Source: Lachnospiraceae bacterium UBA1721 (GTDB taxonomy: Bacteria; Bacillota; Clostridia; Lachnospirales; Lachnospiraceae). From it: a stretch of DNA of 53,197 bases. The notes beneath the pieces were generated by a model. That model did not search any database. It saw only the letters and a list, made by a program, of their open reading frames with translations, and was not told the origin of the DNA. Shown piece after piece: positions 25,465 through 34,311 of this stretch. Each line of letters begins with the position of its first letter. Position 1 is the stretch's first letter. A program made the translations under genes and the position numbers. Where the stretch lies: assembly GCA_002317155.1 (NCBI GenBank), contig DCIR01000086.1:1-53197 (forward strand). Reading direction: 5' to 3'.

Positions 25465-25920
25465 TTATCCAAGATTCTTTCTTATTTCTTCCAGGCTTTT
25501 GCCGGTTTCGCGGGAAATTCTTGCCAAATCTTCATACTCCCACTTTTCACGTACAATTCCATAGCCGGTCGATACTTTCTTACGGACGGGACCATACTGA
25601 GTGTCTACGGTTTCTAAATGTCGGTCTAAGCCGTAACGACGGCTGATATACTCGCGGACTCCAAGGGTAGTGGTATGTCTGAGTACCAGACCGATGAATT
25701 TCTCTTTATCTACGTCGCGGCACATTACTGTAATCAGGAAACCGGGACGTCCTTTTTTCATGATTGCGTTTACAGCATAGGCGTCGAGCGCACCCTCCTT
25801 CATAAAGGTCTCGATAGCAAATCCGATGGATTCAGGAGTCATGTCATCCACATTGCAGGTCAGTTCGATTATTTCAGGCGAATAAAAATCTGCGGGGATG
25901 GGAGTAGTTGTATTATCCAT
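25465..25920 (-). CDS. LarC C-terminal domain protein (LarC2-like), stand-alone
   Basis: A 151-residue protein equal to the C-terminal domain of the nickel-pincer cofactor protein LarC (DUF111): IIELTCNVDDMTPESIGFA near residue 18, DAYAVNAIMKKGRPGFLI, LRHTTTLGVREYISRRYGL and KVSTGYGIVREKWEYEDLARI. In Lactobacillus, LarC is made from larC1 and larC2 by a programmed frameshift and does CTP-dependent nickel insertion. Here no larC1, larB, larE or larA is adjacent. Upstream of the ATG (25920) is AAGGA at good spacing and a plausible minus-strand promoter, so it looks like a real gene and not a broken fragment. Confidence 0.85.
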   Translation of the reverse strand: MDNTTTPIPADFYSPEIIELTCNVDDMTPESIGFAIETFMKEGALDAYAVNAIMKKGRPGFLITVMCRDVDKEKFIGLVLRHTTTLGVREYISRRYGLDRHLETVDTQYGPVRKKVSTGYGIVREKWEYEDLARISRETGKSLEEIRKNLG

Positions 25921-25968
25921 ATGTTTTTCCTTTGGTTTTAGTATATTAGTTCATTAACTTCTGTTATC

Positions 25969-25997
25969 AGCATAAATGATGCGAAATGCTAAAGCAA
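25969..25997 (-). promoter_or_regulatory. Candidate promoter of the larC2-like gene
   Basis: On the minus strand TTGCTT (25992-25997) and TATGCT (25969-25974) are 17 nt apart, about 50 nt before the start codon. A perfect palindrome (26003-26020) sits 5 nt upstream of this -35. Confidence 0.5.
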
Positions 25998-26002
25998 CCA
26001 TA

Positions 26003-26020
26003 AATTCGTTATAACGAATT
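26003..26020. promoter_or_regulatory. Perfect 18-bp palindrome, probable operator
   Basis: AATTCGTTATAACGAATT reads the same on both strands. It lies in a 304-nt gap between the divergent larC2-like gene and the ABC operon, next to a minus-strand -35. It resembles the symmetric sites of dimeric regulators; I cannot name the regulator, and the core differs from a Fur box. Confidence 0.55.
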
Positions 26021-26078
26021 ATTAGGTTACCAGTTCTTATTGATTTCTTCGAAACATATGCAGAAGTAAAATGATATA

Positions 26079-26120
26079 GATTGGAGCTTTACTTTGAATG
26101 GTGGGCTCCAGTCTTTTTTT
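26079..26120 (+). terminator. Rho-independent terminator with no gene in front of it
   Basis: GATTGGAGC (26079-26087) pairs with GCTCCAGTC (26105-26113; one G-T pair), followed by seven T. The nearest plus-strand gene upstream ends at 25389 and has its own terminator. This one must therefore end a short non-coding or leader transcript that starts inside the gap, or act as insulation for the next promoter. Confidence 0.8.
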
Positions 26121-26129
26121 ATTTAGGCA

Positions 26130-26158
26130 TTGACAATATGTGAATTGATGATAATATA
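26130..26158 (+). promoter_or_regulatory. Promoter of the FtsX/MacB-like ABC operon
   Basis: A consensus -35 TTGACA (26130-26135) is followed after 16-17 nt by TAATAT/AATATA (26152-26158). It begins ten bases after the orphan terminator and leaves a 5' UTR of about 60 nt before the start codon at 26225. Confidence 0.7.
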
Positions 26159-26224
26159 AACATATGAACAACAATGCAAACGTTCAGATGTGAAGTGGCC
26201 ACCCATCGACTGAGAGGAGTAAAA

Positions 26225-26926
26225 ATGAGTTTTATCGAAATCAAAGGTATTAAAAAGCATTATGGAGAGGGCGAGAGTCGTGTTGACGTTCTCAATGGAA
26301 TAGATATAGAGATAGAAAAGGGCGAGATTGTGGTATTGCTGGGACCATCAGGATCAGGTAAATCCACTTTATTAAATATAATTGGTGGAATCGATGATGC
26401 TGATGACGGATATATTGCTATCAATGGAGAGAAGACTGCAAATATGTCCGAGAAGGATCTCACATTGTATAGAAGAAAGCATCTCGGATATGTTTTTCAG
26501 CAGTATAACCTTATCCCCAACCTTAACATTAAAGAAAATGTCGAGGTTGGGGCTTATCTTTCCGATAAGCCGCTTGAGGCGGATGAGATATTGAAGACTC
26601 TTGGCTTATATGAGCACAGACACAAGCTTCCCAATCAGCTTTCAGGAGGTCAGCAGCAGAGAACCTCGATCGGACGAGCAATTATCAAAAATCCTGACAT
26701 TTTGCTTTGCGATGAACCTACCGGAGCGTTGGATTATAAGACCTCGAAGGAGATATTGAAGCTTATCGAAGAAGTAAATCATAAATACGGCAACACAGTA
26801 ATAATGGTTACTCACAATGATGCAATCAAAAATATGGCTGACCGTGTGATTAAGCTTCGTGACGGAGCTATCCGCAAGGAATATAAGAATGAGACTAAGG
26901 TTTCTGCAGCGGATCTGGATTGGTAG
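26225..26926 (+). CDS. ABC transporter ATP-binding protein (MacB/LolD type)
   Basis: A 233-residue ATPase: Walker A LGPSGSGKSTLL (about 39-50), Q-loop YVFQQYNLIPNL, signature LSGGQQQRTSIGRA, Walker B ILLCDEPTGALD and the switch His in VTHND. The EPTGALD pattern is typical of ATPases that serve FtsX-like permeases. ATG 26225 is preceded by GAGAGGAGT at 6 nt and matches the usual N-terminus of the family; an earlier in-frame ATG at 26174 has no such site. It is followed 21 nt later by its permease. Confidence 0.94.
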   Translation: MSFIEIKGIKKHYGEGESRVDVLNGIDIEIEKGEIVVLLGPSGSGKSTLLNIIGGIDDADDGYIAINGEKTANMSEKDLTLYRRKHLGYVFQQYNLIPNLNIKENVEVGAYLSDKPLEADEILKTLGLYEHRHKLPNQLSGGQQQRTSIGRAIIKNPDILLCDEPTGALDYKTSKEILKLIEEVNHKYGNTVIMVTHNDAIKNMADRVIKLRDGAIRKEYKNETKVSAADLDW

Positions 26927-26947
26927 AGTAAATGTGTGAGGTAGATT

Positions 26948-29545
26948 ATGAAAAATCCTTTGAATAAACGAATACCCAAGGAACTTGTAGGTGATCTTGG
27001 TAAGTATTTAGTTATTTTTGTATTTATGGTTCTTCTTATAGGTCTTGTATCGTCCTTCAAAGTAGTTGGTGAGAGTATTCAGATATCTTTTGCCGAGGGA
27101 ATAGAAAAGTATAATATGGAGGACGGACATGTTGTTTTCAGTGAAAAGATAGATGACAACATTGTCAGTTTTATAGAAGAACGCGCAAATCTGACTCTGT
27201 ATGATTTTGAATATTTTGATGAGGATATAGAGGGAACTTACGCAACAGTTCGTGTGTATAAGGACCGAAGTGTAGTGAACACTCCGTGTATTATGGAAGG
27301 AGAATTTCCGAAGGCCGACAACGAGATTGTATTGGACAGACTGTTTGCTAAAAATAATGAGATAAAAATCGGAGACACCATTATATTGAATGGCAGGGAA
27401 TTGGTGATGACAGGTACGGCTGCATTTCCCGATTATAGCTGTTTATTTGAGAGCAATTCCGATTCAATGTTTGATTCCACTATTTTTACTCCTGCTCTGA
27501 TGACTGAGAGCGGATACGATATGATGGAAAGTGCGCATATTTCTCATAATTATGCATGGACCTATGAGGAGGATATTCCAAGAGAAGATAAAAAGACCGC
27601 AGACAAGCGTTCATCGGAATTGATAGATGTGCTGGAAGATGTACTTATCGATGCAAATGAGAAGTATGTGGATGAAGCTATCGCAGCCGGAAAGCTTCTA
27701 ATTCTTGATGAATGTCTTGAAAAAATAAAGGCTCAGGGCATAGATTTGGCGATGTTTGATTCCGATGCCGGAAGAGATATGCTTTTGGAACAGATTAACA
27801 ATGCACTTGATGAGGAGGGTGTTGATTTAAGCGAAGACTTTGGGGAGATTTTGGAGAAATATCCCGATAAAGAAATAAAGCTTACTGCTGATGATCTTAA
27901 GATTGCGATGAAGGCTACCAAAAGTGATGTGGATGCGGCAGATGAATATCTGGAAAGCATAGAAAGCAGGATGTTGACCGTGGAAGATTATCTTCCGAGA
28001 TATCAGAACCAGGCGATTAATTTTGGTATTGATGACGTAGGAAGCGACAGCGCTGTTGTTGTAATGTTCGGATATATTGTTGTGGCGGTTATAGCTTTTG
28101 TATTTGCGGTAACTACCAATAATACTATTATTTCAGAGGCCGGAGTAATAGGTACTTTACGAGCATCAGGATATACTGTGGGCGAAGTTATCAGGCATTA
28201 TATGGTACTACCTGTAATGGTGACTTTTATTGCTGCGATCGTAGGTAACATATTCGGTTACACTGTTATGAAGACTGCCATGGAAGCCATAGAATATAAC
28301 AGCTTCAGCTTTGCCACTTATAGAACAGTTTGGAATGCGGATGCATTTCTTATGACAACGATTGTACCGATTATACTTATGTTTGTGATAAATCTGGTGG
28401 TTATAGCCAATAAGCTTAAGCTTTCCCCCTTACGTTTTCTTCGAAGAGATTTGAGCAGAAGAGGTAAGAAAAAGGCATTCAGATTAAATACCAAGATTCC
28501 AATTCTGACTCGCTTTAGAATAAGAGTTATCTTCCAAAATATTCCTAACTATATTGTGCTGTTTCTGGGAATATTCCTTGGCGGTGTTCTTGTGGTTTTC
28601 GGATTGATGTTTGGTCCGCTTTTGGAAGATTATGCCAATGTTGTTGTGGAATCGAGAATAGCAGATTACCAGTATATCGTCACAAATACTGATGTTAAGA
28701 CCGATAATGCCGATGCGGAAAAATTCGCAATGACCGGACTTATGACATTTGATACCAAGTACAAAGAGGAGGAAATCTCTATCTATGGAATTGAAGCAGG
28801 CAGCGCTTATGTAAATGCAGAAATTCCCGAAGGCAAGGTTCTTGTGTCAAATATTCTGAAGAAAAAGTTCAAGCTTAATGACGGTGATACAGTGAAGCTT
28901 CGTGATGATATTAAAGGTAAGGAGTACAGTTTTGAGATTGCCGGAGAATATAAATATGACGCAGCACTTACTGTATTTATGAATATCGATGAGTACAGAG
29001 AAATGTTTGACGAGAGCGAGGATTATTTTACAGGATATTTCAGTAATGAACAACTGACGGATATTGCTTCGGAGGACATTTATACTATAATCACGATTGA
29101 AGATTTGAAAAAGCTTTCCAACCAAATGAAGATATCAATGGGAAGTATGATGATATTCTTGAGATTGTTTGGTGTGATTATGTTTGTACTTATTATGTAT
29201 ATTCTCAGCAAGCAGATAATCGAGAAGAATACTACATCTATAGCAATGACTAAAATTTTAGGATTCAAAAATGGTGAGATAGGCAGCTTGTATATAGTTG
29301 CCACCTCAGTAGTGGTATTGTTGTCACTACTCATTACTGTTCCGTTGATTCATGGTACCATTAAAATACTGATGAATGAGTATTTATATCTGAAAATAGT
29401 AGGATACATTCCGTTTTCAGTAGACAAGAGCTGCTATATAAAAATGTTTCTGATGGGTGTGGCAACCTATGCAGTCATTTCGATATTCCAGCTTATCAAG
29501 ATTAACAGAATTCCCAAGGTTATAGCATTAAAGACTTTGGAGTAA
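26948..29545 (+). CDS. FtsX-like ABC permease (865 residues)
   Basis: A large permease with an N-terminal membrane helix (about 17-37) and a long extracytoplasmic region to about residue 365. A three-helix FtsX core lies at about 370-500, a second helix and external domain at about 535-720, and a second FtsX core near 730-860. The acidic external region (about 205-345) is helical and charged (ADEYLESIESRML), unlike classic MacB domains. Such pairs act in mechanotransmission: antimicrobial peptide resistance, lipoprotein or hydrolase control. No histidine kinase of the BceS type is adjacent. A stem-loop follows its stop. Confidence 0.9.
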   Translation: MKNPLNKRIPKELVGDLGKYLVIFVFMVLLIGLVSSFKVVGESIQISFAEGIEKYNMEDGHVVFSEKIDDNIVSFIEERANLTLYDFEYFDEDIEGTYATVRVYKDRSVVNTPCIMEGEFPKADNEIVLDRLFAKNNEIKIGDTIILNGRELVMTGTAAFPDYSCLFESNSDSMFDSTIFTPALMTESGYDMMESAHISHNYAWTYEEDIPREDKKTADKRSSELIDVLEDVLIDANEKYVDEAIAAGKLLILDECLEKIKAQGIDLAMFDSDAGRDMLLEQINNALDEEGVDLSEDFGEILEKYPDKEIKLTADDLKIAMKATKSDVDAADEYLESIESRMLTVEDYLPRYQNQAINFGIDDVGSDSAVVVMFGYIVVAVIAFVFAVTTNNTIISEAGVIGTLRASGYTVGEVIRHYMVLPVMVTFIAAIVGNIFGYTVMKTAMEAIEYNSFSFATYRTVWNADAFLMTTIVPIILMFVINLVVIANKLKLSPLRFLRRDLSRRGKKKAFRLNTKIPILTRFRIRVIFQNIPNYIVLFLGIFLGGVLVVFGLMFGPLLEDYANVVVESRIADYQYIVTNTDVKTDNADAEKFAMTGLMTFDTKYKEEEISIYGIEAGSAYVNAEIPEGKVLVSNILKKKFKLNDGDTVKLRDDIKGKEYSFEIAGEYKYDAALTVFMNIDEYREMFDESEDYFTGYFSNEQLTDIASEDIYTIITIEDLKKLSNQMKISMGSMMIFLRLFGVIMFVLIMYILSKQIIEKNTTSIAMTKILGFKNGEIGSLYIVATSVVVLLSLLITVPLIHGTIKILMNEYLYLKIVGYIPFSVDKSCYIKMFLMGVATYAVISIFQLIKINRIPKVIALKTLE

Positions 29546-29561
29546 TATAAAAAGGGTATTA

Positions 29562-29585
29562 CCCGCCACAATATGTGGCGGGTTT
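29562..29585 (+). terminator. Stem-loop terminator after the FtsX permease
   Basis: CCCGCCACA (29562-29570) and TGTGGCGGG (29574-29582) form a perfect 9-bp GC-rich stem with an ATA loop, followed by TTTATTACTTTAT. The T-run is broken, but position and stem strength support termination. A second small hairpin (TAGGAA/TTCCTA) follows at about 29594-29614. The rest of the gap to 29808 is AT-rich with several possible promoter hexamers, none clearly best. Confidence 0.7.
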
Positions 29586-29807
29586 ATTACTTTATAGGAA
29601 ATTGCTCTTCCTATTACATAAAGCGCAAGAGATATTCGTTTAATTATGTTGTATTTATGTTGACGTAATATCATTAGGTTGATATTGTTAATTTGTATGT
29701 TTATTCATTAGCTTTATACTATAACGATATAACTTTGATAGGCATTATATAGTATCATAGCGATATGGATTTTTGATAAGCAAAATATGTCTTAAAGAAG
29801 GGAAAAT

Positions 29808-30503
29808 ATGGACGAGAGAAATTTTTTTCAGCAGCTGGCTTTTGATTTTACCAGATGCTTTATCACAGAGGATCGTTGGCAGCTTCTATTAAAGGGTATA
29901 CTTGTTACTATCGAGGTATCGCTGGTAGCGATTGCACTCGGTACTATCATTGGATTTTTGATTGCGCTTTGCAATCTGTCAAAAAATAAATTCCTCAAGG
30001 CTATTGGTGGAGTTTATACAGACGTAATTCGTGGTACGCCGTCAGTTACTCAGCTTATGATTATCTACTTTGTAATCTTTGCGACGGCACCGATTCCTAA
30101 GTGGCTGATTGCTTCTATCGCTTTTGGTATCAATTCCGGTGCGTATGTATCAGAGATAATTCGTGCAGGTATTCAGTCTATCGATAAGGGACAGACGGAG
30201 GCAGGTAGATCACTTGGTCTTAATGCATCTCAGACGATGACCAGAATCGTTTTGCCGCAGGCACTCAAAAACATTTTCCCGGCATTGTGCAACGAGTTCA
30301 TCGTTCTTATCAAGGAGACCGCTATTGTCGGTTACGTTGGACTTATGGATATTCAGAAGGCCGGAGACTTTATCAAGTCTGCAACCTTCACTGCATTTAT
30401 GCCTTTGTTTGCAACAGCGATTATTTACTATGTACTGATTAAGTTGCTTACTCTCGGTCTCAAGCAGCTCGAGAAGAAGCTTCGTAAATCAGATGTAAGA
30501 TAG
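29808..30503 (+). CDS. Polar amino acid ABC transporter permease
   Basis: A 231-residue HisM/GlnP-type permease. It begins with the typical LLLKGILVTIEVSLVAIALGTIIGF segment, contains YTDVIRGTPSVTQLMIIYF, and has the EAA loop ISEIIRAGIQSIDKGQTEAGRSLGLNASQTMTRIVLPQA in recognisable form (here VSEIIRAG...). About five membrane helices are present. With the next two genes it forms a complete importer for a polar amino acid such as glutamine, arginine or cystine; sequence alone does not tell which. Confidence 0.94.
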   Translation: MDERNFFQQLAFDFTRCFITEDRWQLLLKGILVTIEVSLVAIALGTIIGFLIALCNLSKNKFLKAIGGVYTDVIRGTPSVTQLMIIYFVIFATAPIPKWLIASIAFGINSGAYVSEIIRAGIQSIDKGQTEAGRSLGLNASQTMTRIVLPQALKNIFPALCNEFIVLIKETAIVGYVGLMDIQKAGDFIKSATFTAFMPLFATAIIYYVLIKLLTLGLKQLEKKLRKSDVR

Positions 30504-30514
30504 GAGGTTTCGAG

Positions 30515-31237
30515 ATGATCAAAATTAAGAATCTTAAAAAGCATTTTGGCGAGCTCGAAGTTCTCCGTGGAATTGACGAGCATATTCAGAAGGGTGAGGT
30601 TGTGTGTGTAATCGGCCCTTCGGGTTCAGGTAAAAGTACTTTCCTCCGTTGCCTTAATCTCCTTGAAGAGGTTACTGAGGGAGAGATTTATGTTGATGAT
30701 GAACTGATTAATGATCCCAAGGCTGACATTAATCTTATCCGTCAGAAGATGGGAATGGTGTTCCAGCAGTTTAATTTGTTCCCTCATCTTAAGGTAATAG
30801 ATAATATTACATTGGCGCCGGTAATGCTCAAGAAGATGACCAAAGAGGAAGCAAATAAGCGTGCGCTTGAGCTTTTGGACAGAGTAGGCTTAAAGGATAA
30901 GGCAAATGTATATCCGGCATCACTTTCAGGTGGTCAGAAGCAGCGTGTGGCAATCGCAAGAGCGCTTGCTATGAATCCTGAGATTATTCTTTTTGACGAG
31001 CCTACCAGTGCGCTCGATCCCGAGATGGTTGGTGAAGTTCTGGATGTTATGAAGGACCTTGCCAAGAGTGGAATGACAATGGTTATCGTTACACATGAGA
31101 TGGGCTTTGCTCGAGAGGTTGCTACCAGAGTAATCTTTATCGATGAGGGTGTGGTTCAGGAGTCCGGTACTCCGGAGGAGGTATTTGGTAATACCAAGAA
31201 TGAGCGTGCAAAAGCGTTCTTGAGCAAGGTATTGTAA
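30515..31237 (+). CDS. Polar amino acid ABC transporter ATP-binding protein
   Basis: A 240-residue ATPase of the GlnQ/HisP family: Walker A IGPSGSGKSTFLRCLNLLE (about 33-51), MGMVFQQFNLFPHL (Q-loop), LSGGQKQRVAIARALAM, Walker B ILFDEPTSALDPEMVGEVL and the switch His in VTHEMGFAREV. The strong family motifs RCLN and FPH are diagnostic of amino acid importers. It starts 11 nt after the permease stop with an AGGAGG site. Confidence 0.96.
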   Translation: MIKIKNLKKHFGELEVLRGIDEHIQKGEVVCVIGPSGSGKSTFLRCLNLLEEVTEGEIYVDDELINDPKADINLIRQKMGMVFQQFNLFPHLKVIDNITLAPVMLKKMTKEEANKRALELLDRVGLKDKANVYPASLSGGQKQRVAIARALAMNPEIILFDEPTSALDPEMVGEVLDVMKDLAKSGMTMVIVTHEMGFAREVATRVIFIDEGVVQESGTPEEVFGNTKNERAKAFLSKVL

Positions 31238-31334
31238 CAGATGTTGATATTACATCGCAATGAGTGTTGATACTGCAGTTTATATTGCAGCATATGTTGA
31301 CATTTCGTGCCTTGTGACATATTATGCTATCCGA

Positions 31335-31351
31335 AGACAGAAGGTCTGTCT
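31335..31351 (+). promoter_or_regulatory. Intercistronic hairpin between ATPase and binding protein genes
   Basis: AGACAGA (31335-31341) and TCTGTCT (31345-31351) form a 7-bp stem with a three-base loop, followed by a short TTT. In this 152-nt gap it could stabilise or partly terminate the message so that the binding protein is made in excess, as in other ABC operons (inference). Confidence 0.45.
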
Positions 31352-31389
31352 TTGATATTAATGGTCGGTAGGCCAAAGAGGAGAAAAAT

Positions 31390-32151
31390 ATGAAAAAATT
31401 TGCAAAAATCGTAGCACTTGCAAGTGCTGTTGTAATGACAGTAGCTTGTATGACCGGATGTGGAAATCAGTCTTCTAATAAGATTGTATTTGGTACCAAT
31501 GCTGAGTTCCCTCCTTTTGAGTTTGTATCTGCAAACGGTGTAATTGATACCTATGACGGAATCGATATCGCTATCGCTAAGCAGATCGGCGAAGACAACG
31601 GAATGACCGCAGAAATCGCTAACATGGAGTTCGATTCACTTCTTGTTGCTATCCAGAACGGACAGATTGACGCTGCAATCGCAGGTATGACAGTTACCGA
31701 TGAAAGAAAAGAGTCAGTAGATTTCTCTATTCCTTATTACAATGCTACTCAGGTTATCATCGTTAAGGAAGGTTCTGATATCAAGAGCGCAGCTGACCTT
31801 GCTGATAAGTTCACAGCAGTAGTTCAGGGTTACACCGGTGAGACCTGCATTACCGAGCTTGGTTACAAGTATGAGTCATTCAAGAAGGGTACTGAGTGCA
31901 TCCTTGAGCTTGTTAACGGTAAGTGTGATGCAGTAGTTATCGATTCAGCTACCGCAAGCAAGTATGTTGCAGACAACGAAGGTCTTGTAATTGTTACCGA
32001 TGATGAGGCATTTGGTTCAGAGCAGTATGCTATCGCAGTTAAGAAGGGTAACACCGAGCTTCTTGAGAAGATCAACGCTACCATTCAGAAGATGCTTGAT
32101 GATGGAACTATCGGAAATCTCAGCGACAAGTATTGCACCGCTGAGGAATAA
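31390..32151 (+). CDS. Polar amino acid ABC transporter substrate-binding lipoprotein
   Basis: A 253-residue lipoprotein with lipobox CMTGC (Cys at 24). The mature part is a SBP_bac_3 fold: FGTNAEFPPFEFV, YDGIDIAIAKQIGEDNG, NMEFDSLLVAIQNGQIDAAIAGMTVTDERKESVDFSIPYY and VQGYTGETCITEL. The FDSLLVAIQNGQ.D and MT.T.ER motifs identify the amino acid-binding family. It completes the permease-ATPase-SBP set. Codon use is strongly biased, consistent with abundant expression. Confidence 0.95.
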   Translation: MKKFAKIVALASAVVMTVACMTGCGNQSSNKIVFGTNAEFPPFEFVSANGVIDTYDGIDIAIAKQIGEDNGMTAEIANMEFDSLLVAIQNGQIDAAIAGMTVTDERKESVDFSIPYYNATQVIIVKEGSDIKSAADLADKFTAVVQGYTGETCITELGYKYESFKKGTECILELVNGKCDAVVIDSATASKYVADNEGLVIVTDDEAFGSEQYAIAVKKGNTELLEKINATIQKMLDDGTIGNLSDKYCTAEE

Positions 32152-32223
32152 TACCGAATCAGTTCTGTGATGCAGAATTAATAGATATTTTTATAAAATA
32201 ATATTTGGATTGATAGAATAATA

Positions 32224-33492
32224 ATGACCAAGAAGAATAAGCTGAATAAAAATCAAATAATTGATTTAGTATTTTTTGCTATCCTTGTAGGCGTTATGTC
32301 TGTCTTTTTATGGAGACTGGTAATCGCTCAGACAATTTACAGTGAAATTGATGGCGGTTACCGGTCTGATATTTTGGCTTATATGCAGGAGATGCAGGGA
32401 ATAGATTCGGGATATAACTTCCCTTATCCTTTATTCTTTTCACTCGGTAGCTTCCTGAATAAGTTCTTTTCAATTGATATAGCGATTGCTATTGCAGAGG
32501 TTTCGCTAAATGCATTGGCGTTATTTGCTGCAAAGTATTATTTTGATAAGCTGCTGTTTTCGGATGATAAATTTCCGGACAAATGGTATGTGCGCATTAT
32601 TGTGTCTTTGGTGGTAATGGCGTGTTTTATGCTTTCTATGTGGTGGCTTCCACGATTTGGAAGGATTAAGCTCCCTCACAAAGACCAGGTTTATATAGGA
32701 ACGTATACAGGTAATCCCTGGCATAATGCGACCTATATTGCGACCAGACCGTTTGCAATAGTAGCTTTTTTTTCATTTATAGAATTACTGAAAACATACG
32801 AAAAAAAGATAGAGATAAAAGATGCGATAGTATTTAGTGTCAGCCTGTTTCTGACTACTATCACCAAACCCAGTTTTACTTTTGTACTTGTATCAAGCGC
32901 CGGGCTTGTAATGGCTTTTAGACTTATCAGAAGTAAGTTTAAGAATATTAAGAATTCGCTTTTGGCGGCATGTTGTTTTGTTCCTACGTTTGTAGCATTG
33001 CTATTCCAGTTCTCTAATGTGTTTGGTTCGCGAGGTATTGCGGCACAGAACGGCGAGCATGGCATAGGATTTACTTTCTTCGCGGTGTGGAGAAATTACA
33101 CACCCCATATAATCGAGGCAATAATATACGCTAATGCATTTGCATTGGTAGGTATTTTAATATTTATCAAGGATATCAAAAAGGACGTAATGTATCGATT
33201 TACACTGTTCACGTTTTTGGTGTCAGTTCTTGAGGCAGGACTTCTGTGTGAGAAGGGTTATAGATTCAAGGATTTCAATTTTTCATGGGGATATATGCAT
33301 GGAATCTTTTTCTTTGAAATGGTTACGGCTATTATGTTGCTGAGAGCCACATTTACCAAGAGCAAGAAATGGTTCCTGCTGGTTATTGCGTGGGGATTGT
33401 TCCTCATTCACTTAGTGGCTGGAGTGCTGTATTTCAAGGGTGTATTTTATGGACTTGATTACGGAACGCTGTTACCTGATTCATGGTTGTAA
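32224..33492 (+). CDS. Polytopic membrane protein of unknown function
   Basis: A 422-residue protein with roughly ten transmembrane helices, starting with LVFFAILVGVMSVFLWRLV (about 17-35). A loop after helix 1 contains IDGGYRSDILAYMQEMQ. This and the long tryptophan-rich loops (for example YTGNPWHNATYIATRPFAI) are reminiscent of GT-C type glycosyltransferases that use polyprenyl-phosphate sugars, with the acidic pair in the first loop. I do not recognise a specific family. It stands alone between the amino acid transporter and a convergent regulator gene and ends at a strong terminator. Confidence 0.75.
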   Translation: MTKKNKLNKNQIIDLVFFAILVGVMSVFLWRLVIAQTIYSEIDGGYRSDILAYMQEMQGIDSGYNFPYPLFFSLGSFLNKFFSIDIAIAIAEVSLNALALFAAKYYFDKLLFSDDKFPDKWYVRIIVSLVVMACFMLSMWWLPRFGRIKLPHKDQVYIGTYTGNPWHNATYIATRPFAIVAFFSFIELLKTYEKKIEIKDAIVFSVSLFLTTITKPSFTFVLVSSAGLVMAFRLIRSKFKNIKNSLLAACCFVPTFVALLFQFSNVFGSRGIAAQNGEHGIGFTFFAVWRNYTPHIIEAIIYANAFALVGILIFIKDIKKDVMYRFTLFTFLVSVLEAGLLCEKGYRFKDFNFSWGYMHGIFFFEMVTAIMLLRATFTKSKKWFLLVIAWGLFLIHLVAGVLYFKGVFYGLDYGTLLPDSWL

Positions 33493-33538
33493 AGCTTAGT
33501 AGCTATCAACACGTTTCGTCCTATAACGCTAAAATGAC

Positions 33539-33571
33539 AAACCCACGATGGTTGTACATCGTGGGTTTTTT
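33539..33571. terminator. Bidirectional rho-independent terminator
   Basis: AAACCCACGATG (33539-33550) and CATCGTGGGTTT (33557-33568) form a perfect 12-bp stem flanked by A-rich and T-rich sequence on the two sides. It serves the membrane protein gene (+) and the converging regulator gene (-). Confidence 0.93.
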
Positions 33572-33587
33572 GTATGTTTGAAGTACA

Positions 33588-34259
33588 TTAATCATTCTTG
33601 GTAAGCTTAATTTCTACGAGAAGTGCGATTACAAAGATTCCGATAGAATATAACAACGGAATAACTGCGATTGCGAGAGTGGGGCAAAGAACATCAAGTG
33701 TACTTGCTCCGTTAAAAAGTCCGATCATCTCAAAAATCATTGTCATTGCGCCTACAGGGATACTGAATTTTCTAATAGTAGAAAATACGTCTTTGGCTCT
33801 TTTTACTCCTGAAATCAGTACACAGGCGAAAATCAGACCGATGATGATAACCAGAGAAGGTAAATCAATATATGAAGATACGATCCTGGGATCAGCTCCG
33901 TAGGTTGTGACAGCCATAAGAAGAACAGCTGATATAAAGAAGATAATTCCTGCGATTAACTGTACGATATATGCTTTCTTACTGGTATTGTTGCTCTTTA
34001 ATAATTCCATGATGTTTTCCTCCGCTTTTTCCGAATACTTTTCCGGAGTGAGGATCTCGCCTGACAGAAGTTCATTTACAGATACATTCAGTATAGAGCA
34101 AAGTTCGTTGAGTATAGAAATATCAGGCATACCGTTGCCGGTTTCCCATTTTGATATGAGTTTATCACTTACTCCAAGCTTATCAGCCAGTTCTTTTTGG
34201 GTGATATTTATCTGTTTTCTTGAACTTTGGATGAATCTTCCTATTTTGACCTGATCCAT
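33588..34259 (-). CDS. Xre-family regulator with membrane-spanning C-terminus
   Basis: A 223-residue protein with an N-terminal HTH_3 domain (GRFIQSSRKQINITQKELADKLGVSDKLISKWETG, residues about 6-40) and a C-terminal part with four hydrophobic helices (from about residue 115). Membrane-tethered Xre proteins of this type occur widely in Firmicutes. ATG at 34259 is chosen because GGAGG lies 8 nt upstream on the minus strand; a longer frame adds only an Arg-rich non-conserved stretch. A near-palindrome (GGAACGCGTTTCC, about 34286-34298) just upstream could be its own operator. Confidence 0.87.
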   Translation of the reverse strand: MDQVKIGRFIQSSRKQINITQKELADKLGVSDKLISKWETGNGMPDISILNELCSILNVSVNELLSGEILTPEKYSEKAEENIMELLKSNNTSKKAYIVQLIAGIIFFISAVLLMAVTTYGADPRIVSSYIDLPSLVIIIGLIFACVLISGVKRAKDVFSTIRKFSIPVGAMTMIFEMIGLFNGASTLDVLCPTLAIAVIPLLYSIGIFVIALLVEIKLTKND

Positions 34260-34311
34260 TTTTTTGTCCTCCGGTTGATAGTGTGGAACGCGTTTCCTGA
34301 GTCTGATTCTA

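Noticed and set aside
26003..26020. Fur box for the iron uptake region
   Set aside because: The palindrome AATTCGTTATAACGAATT lacks the GATAATGATAATC-type core and lies after, not before, the feo operon.
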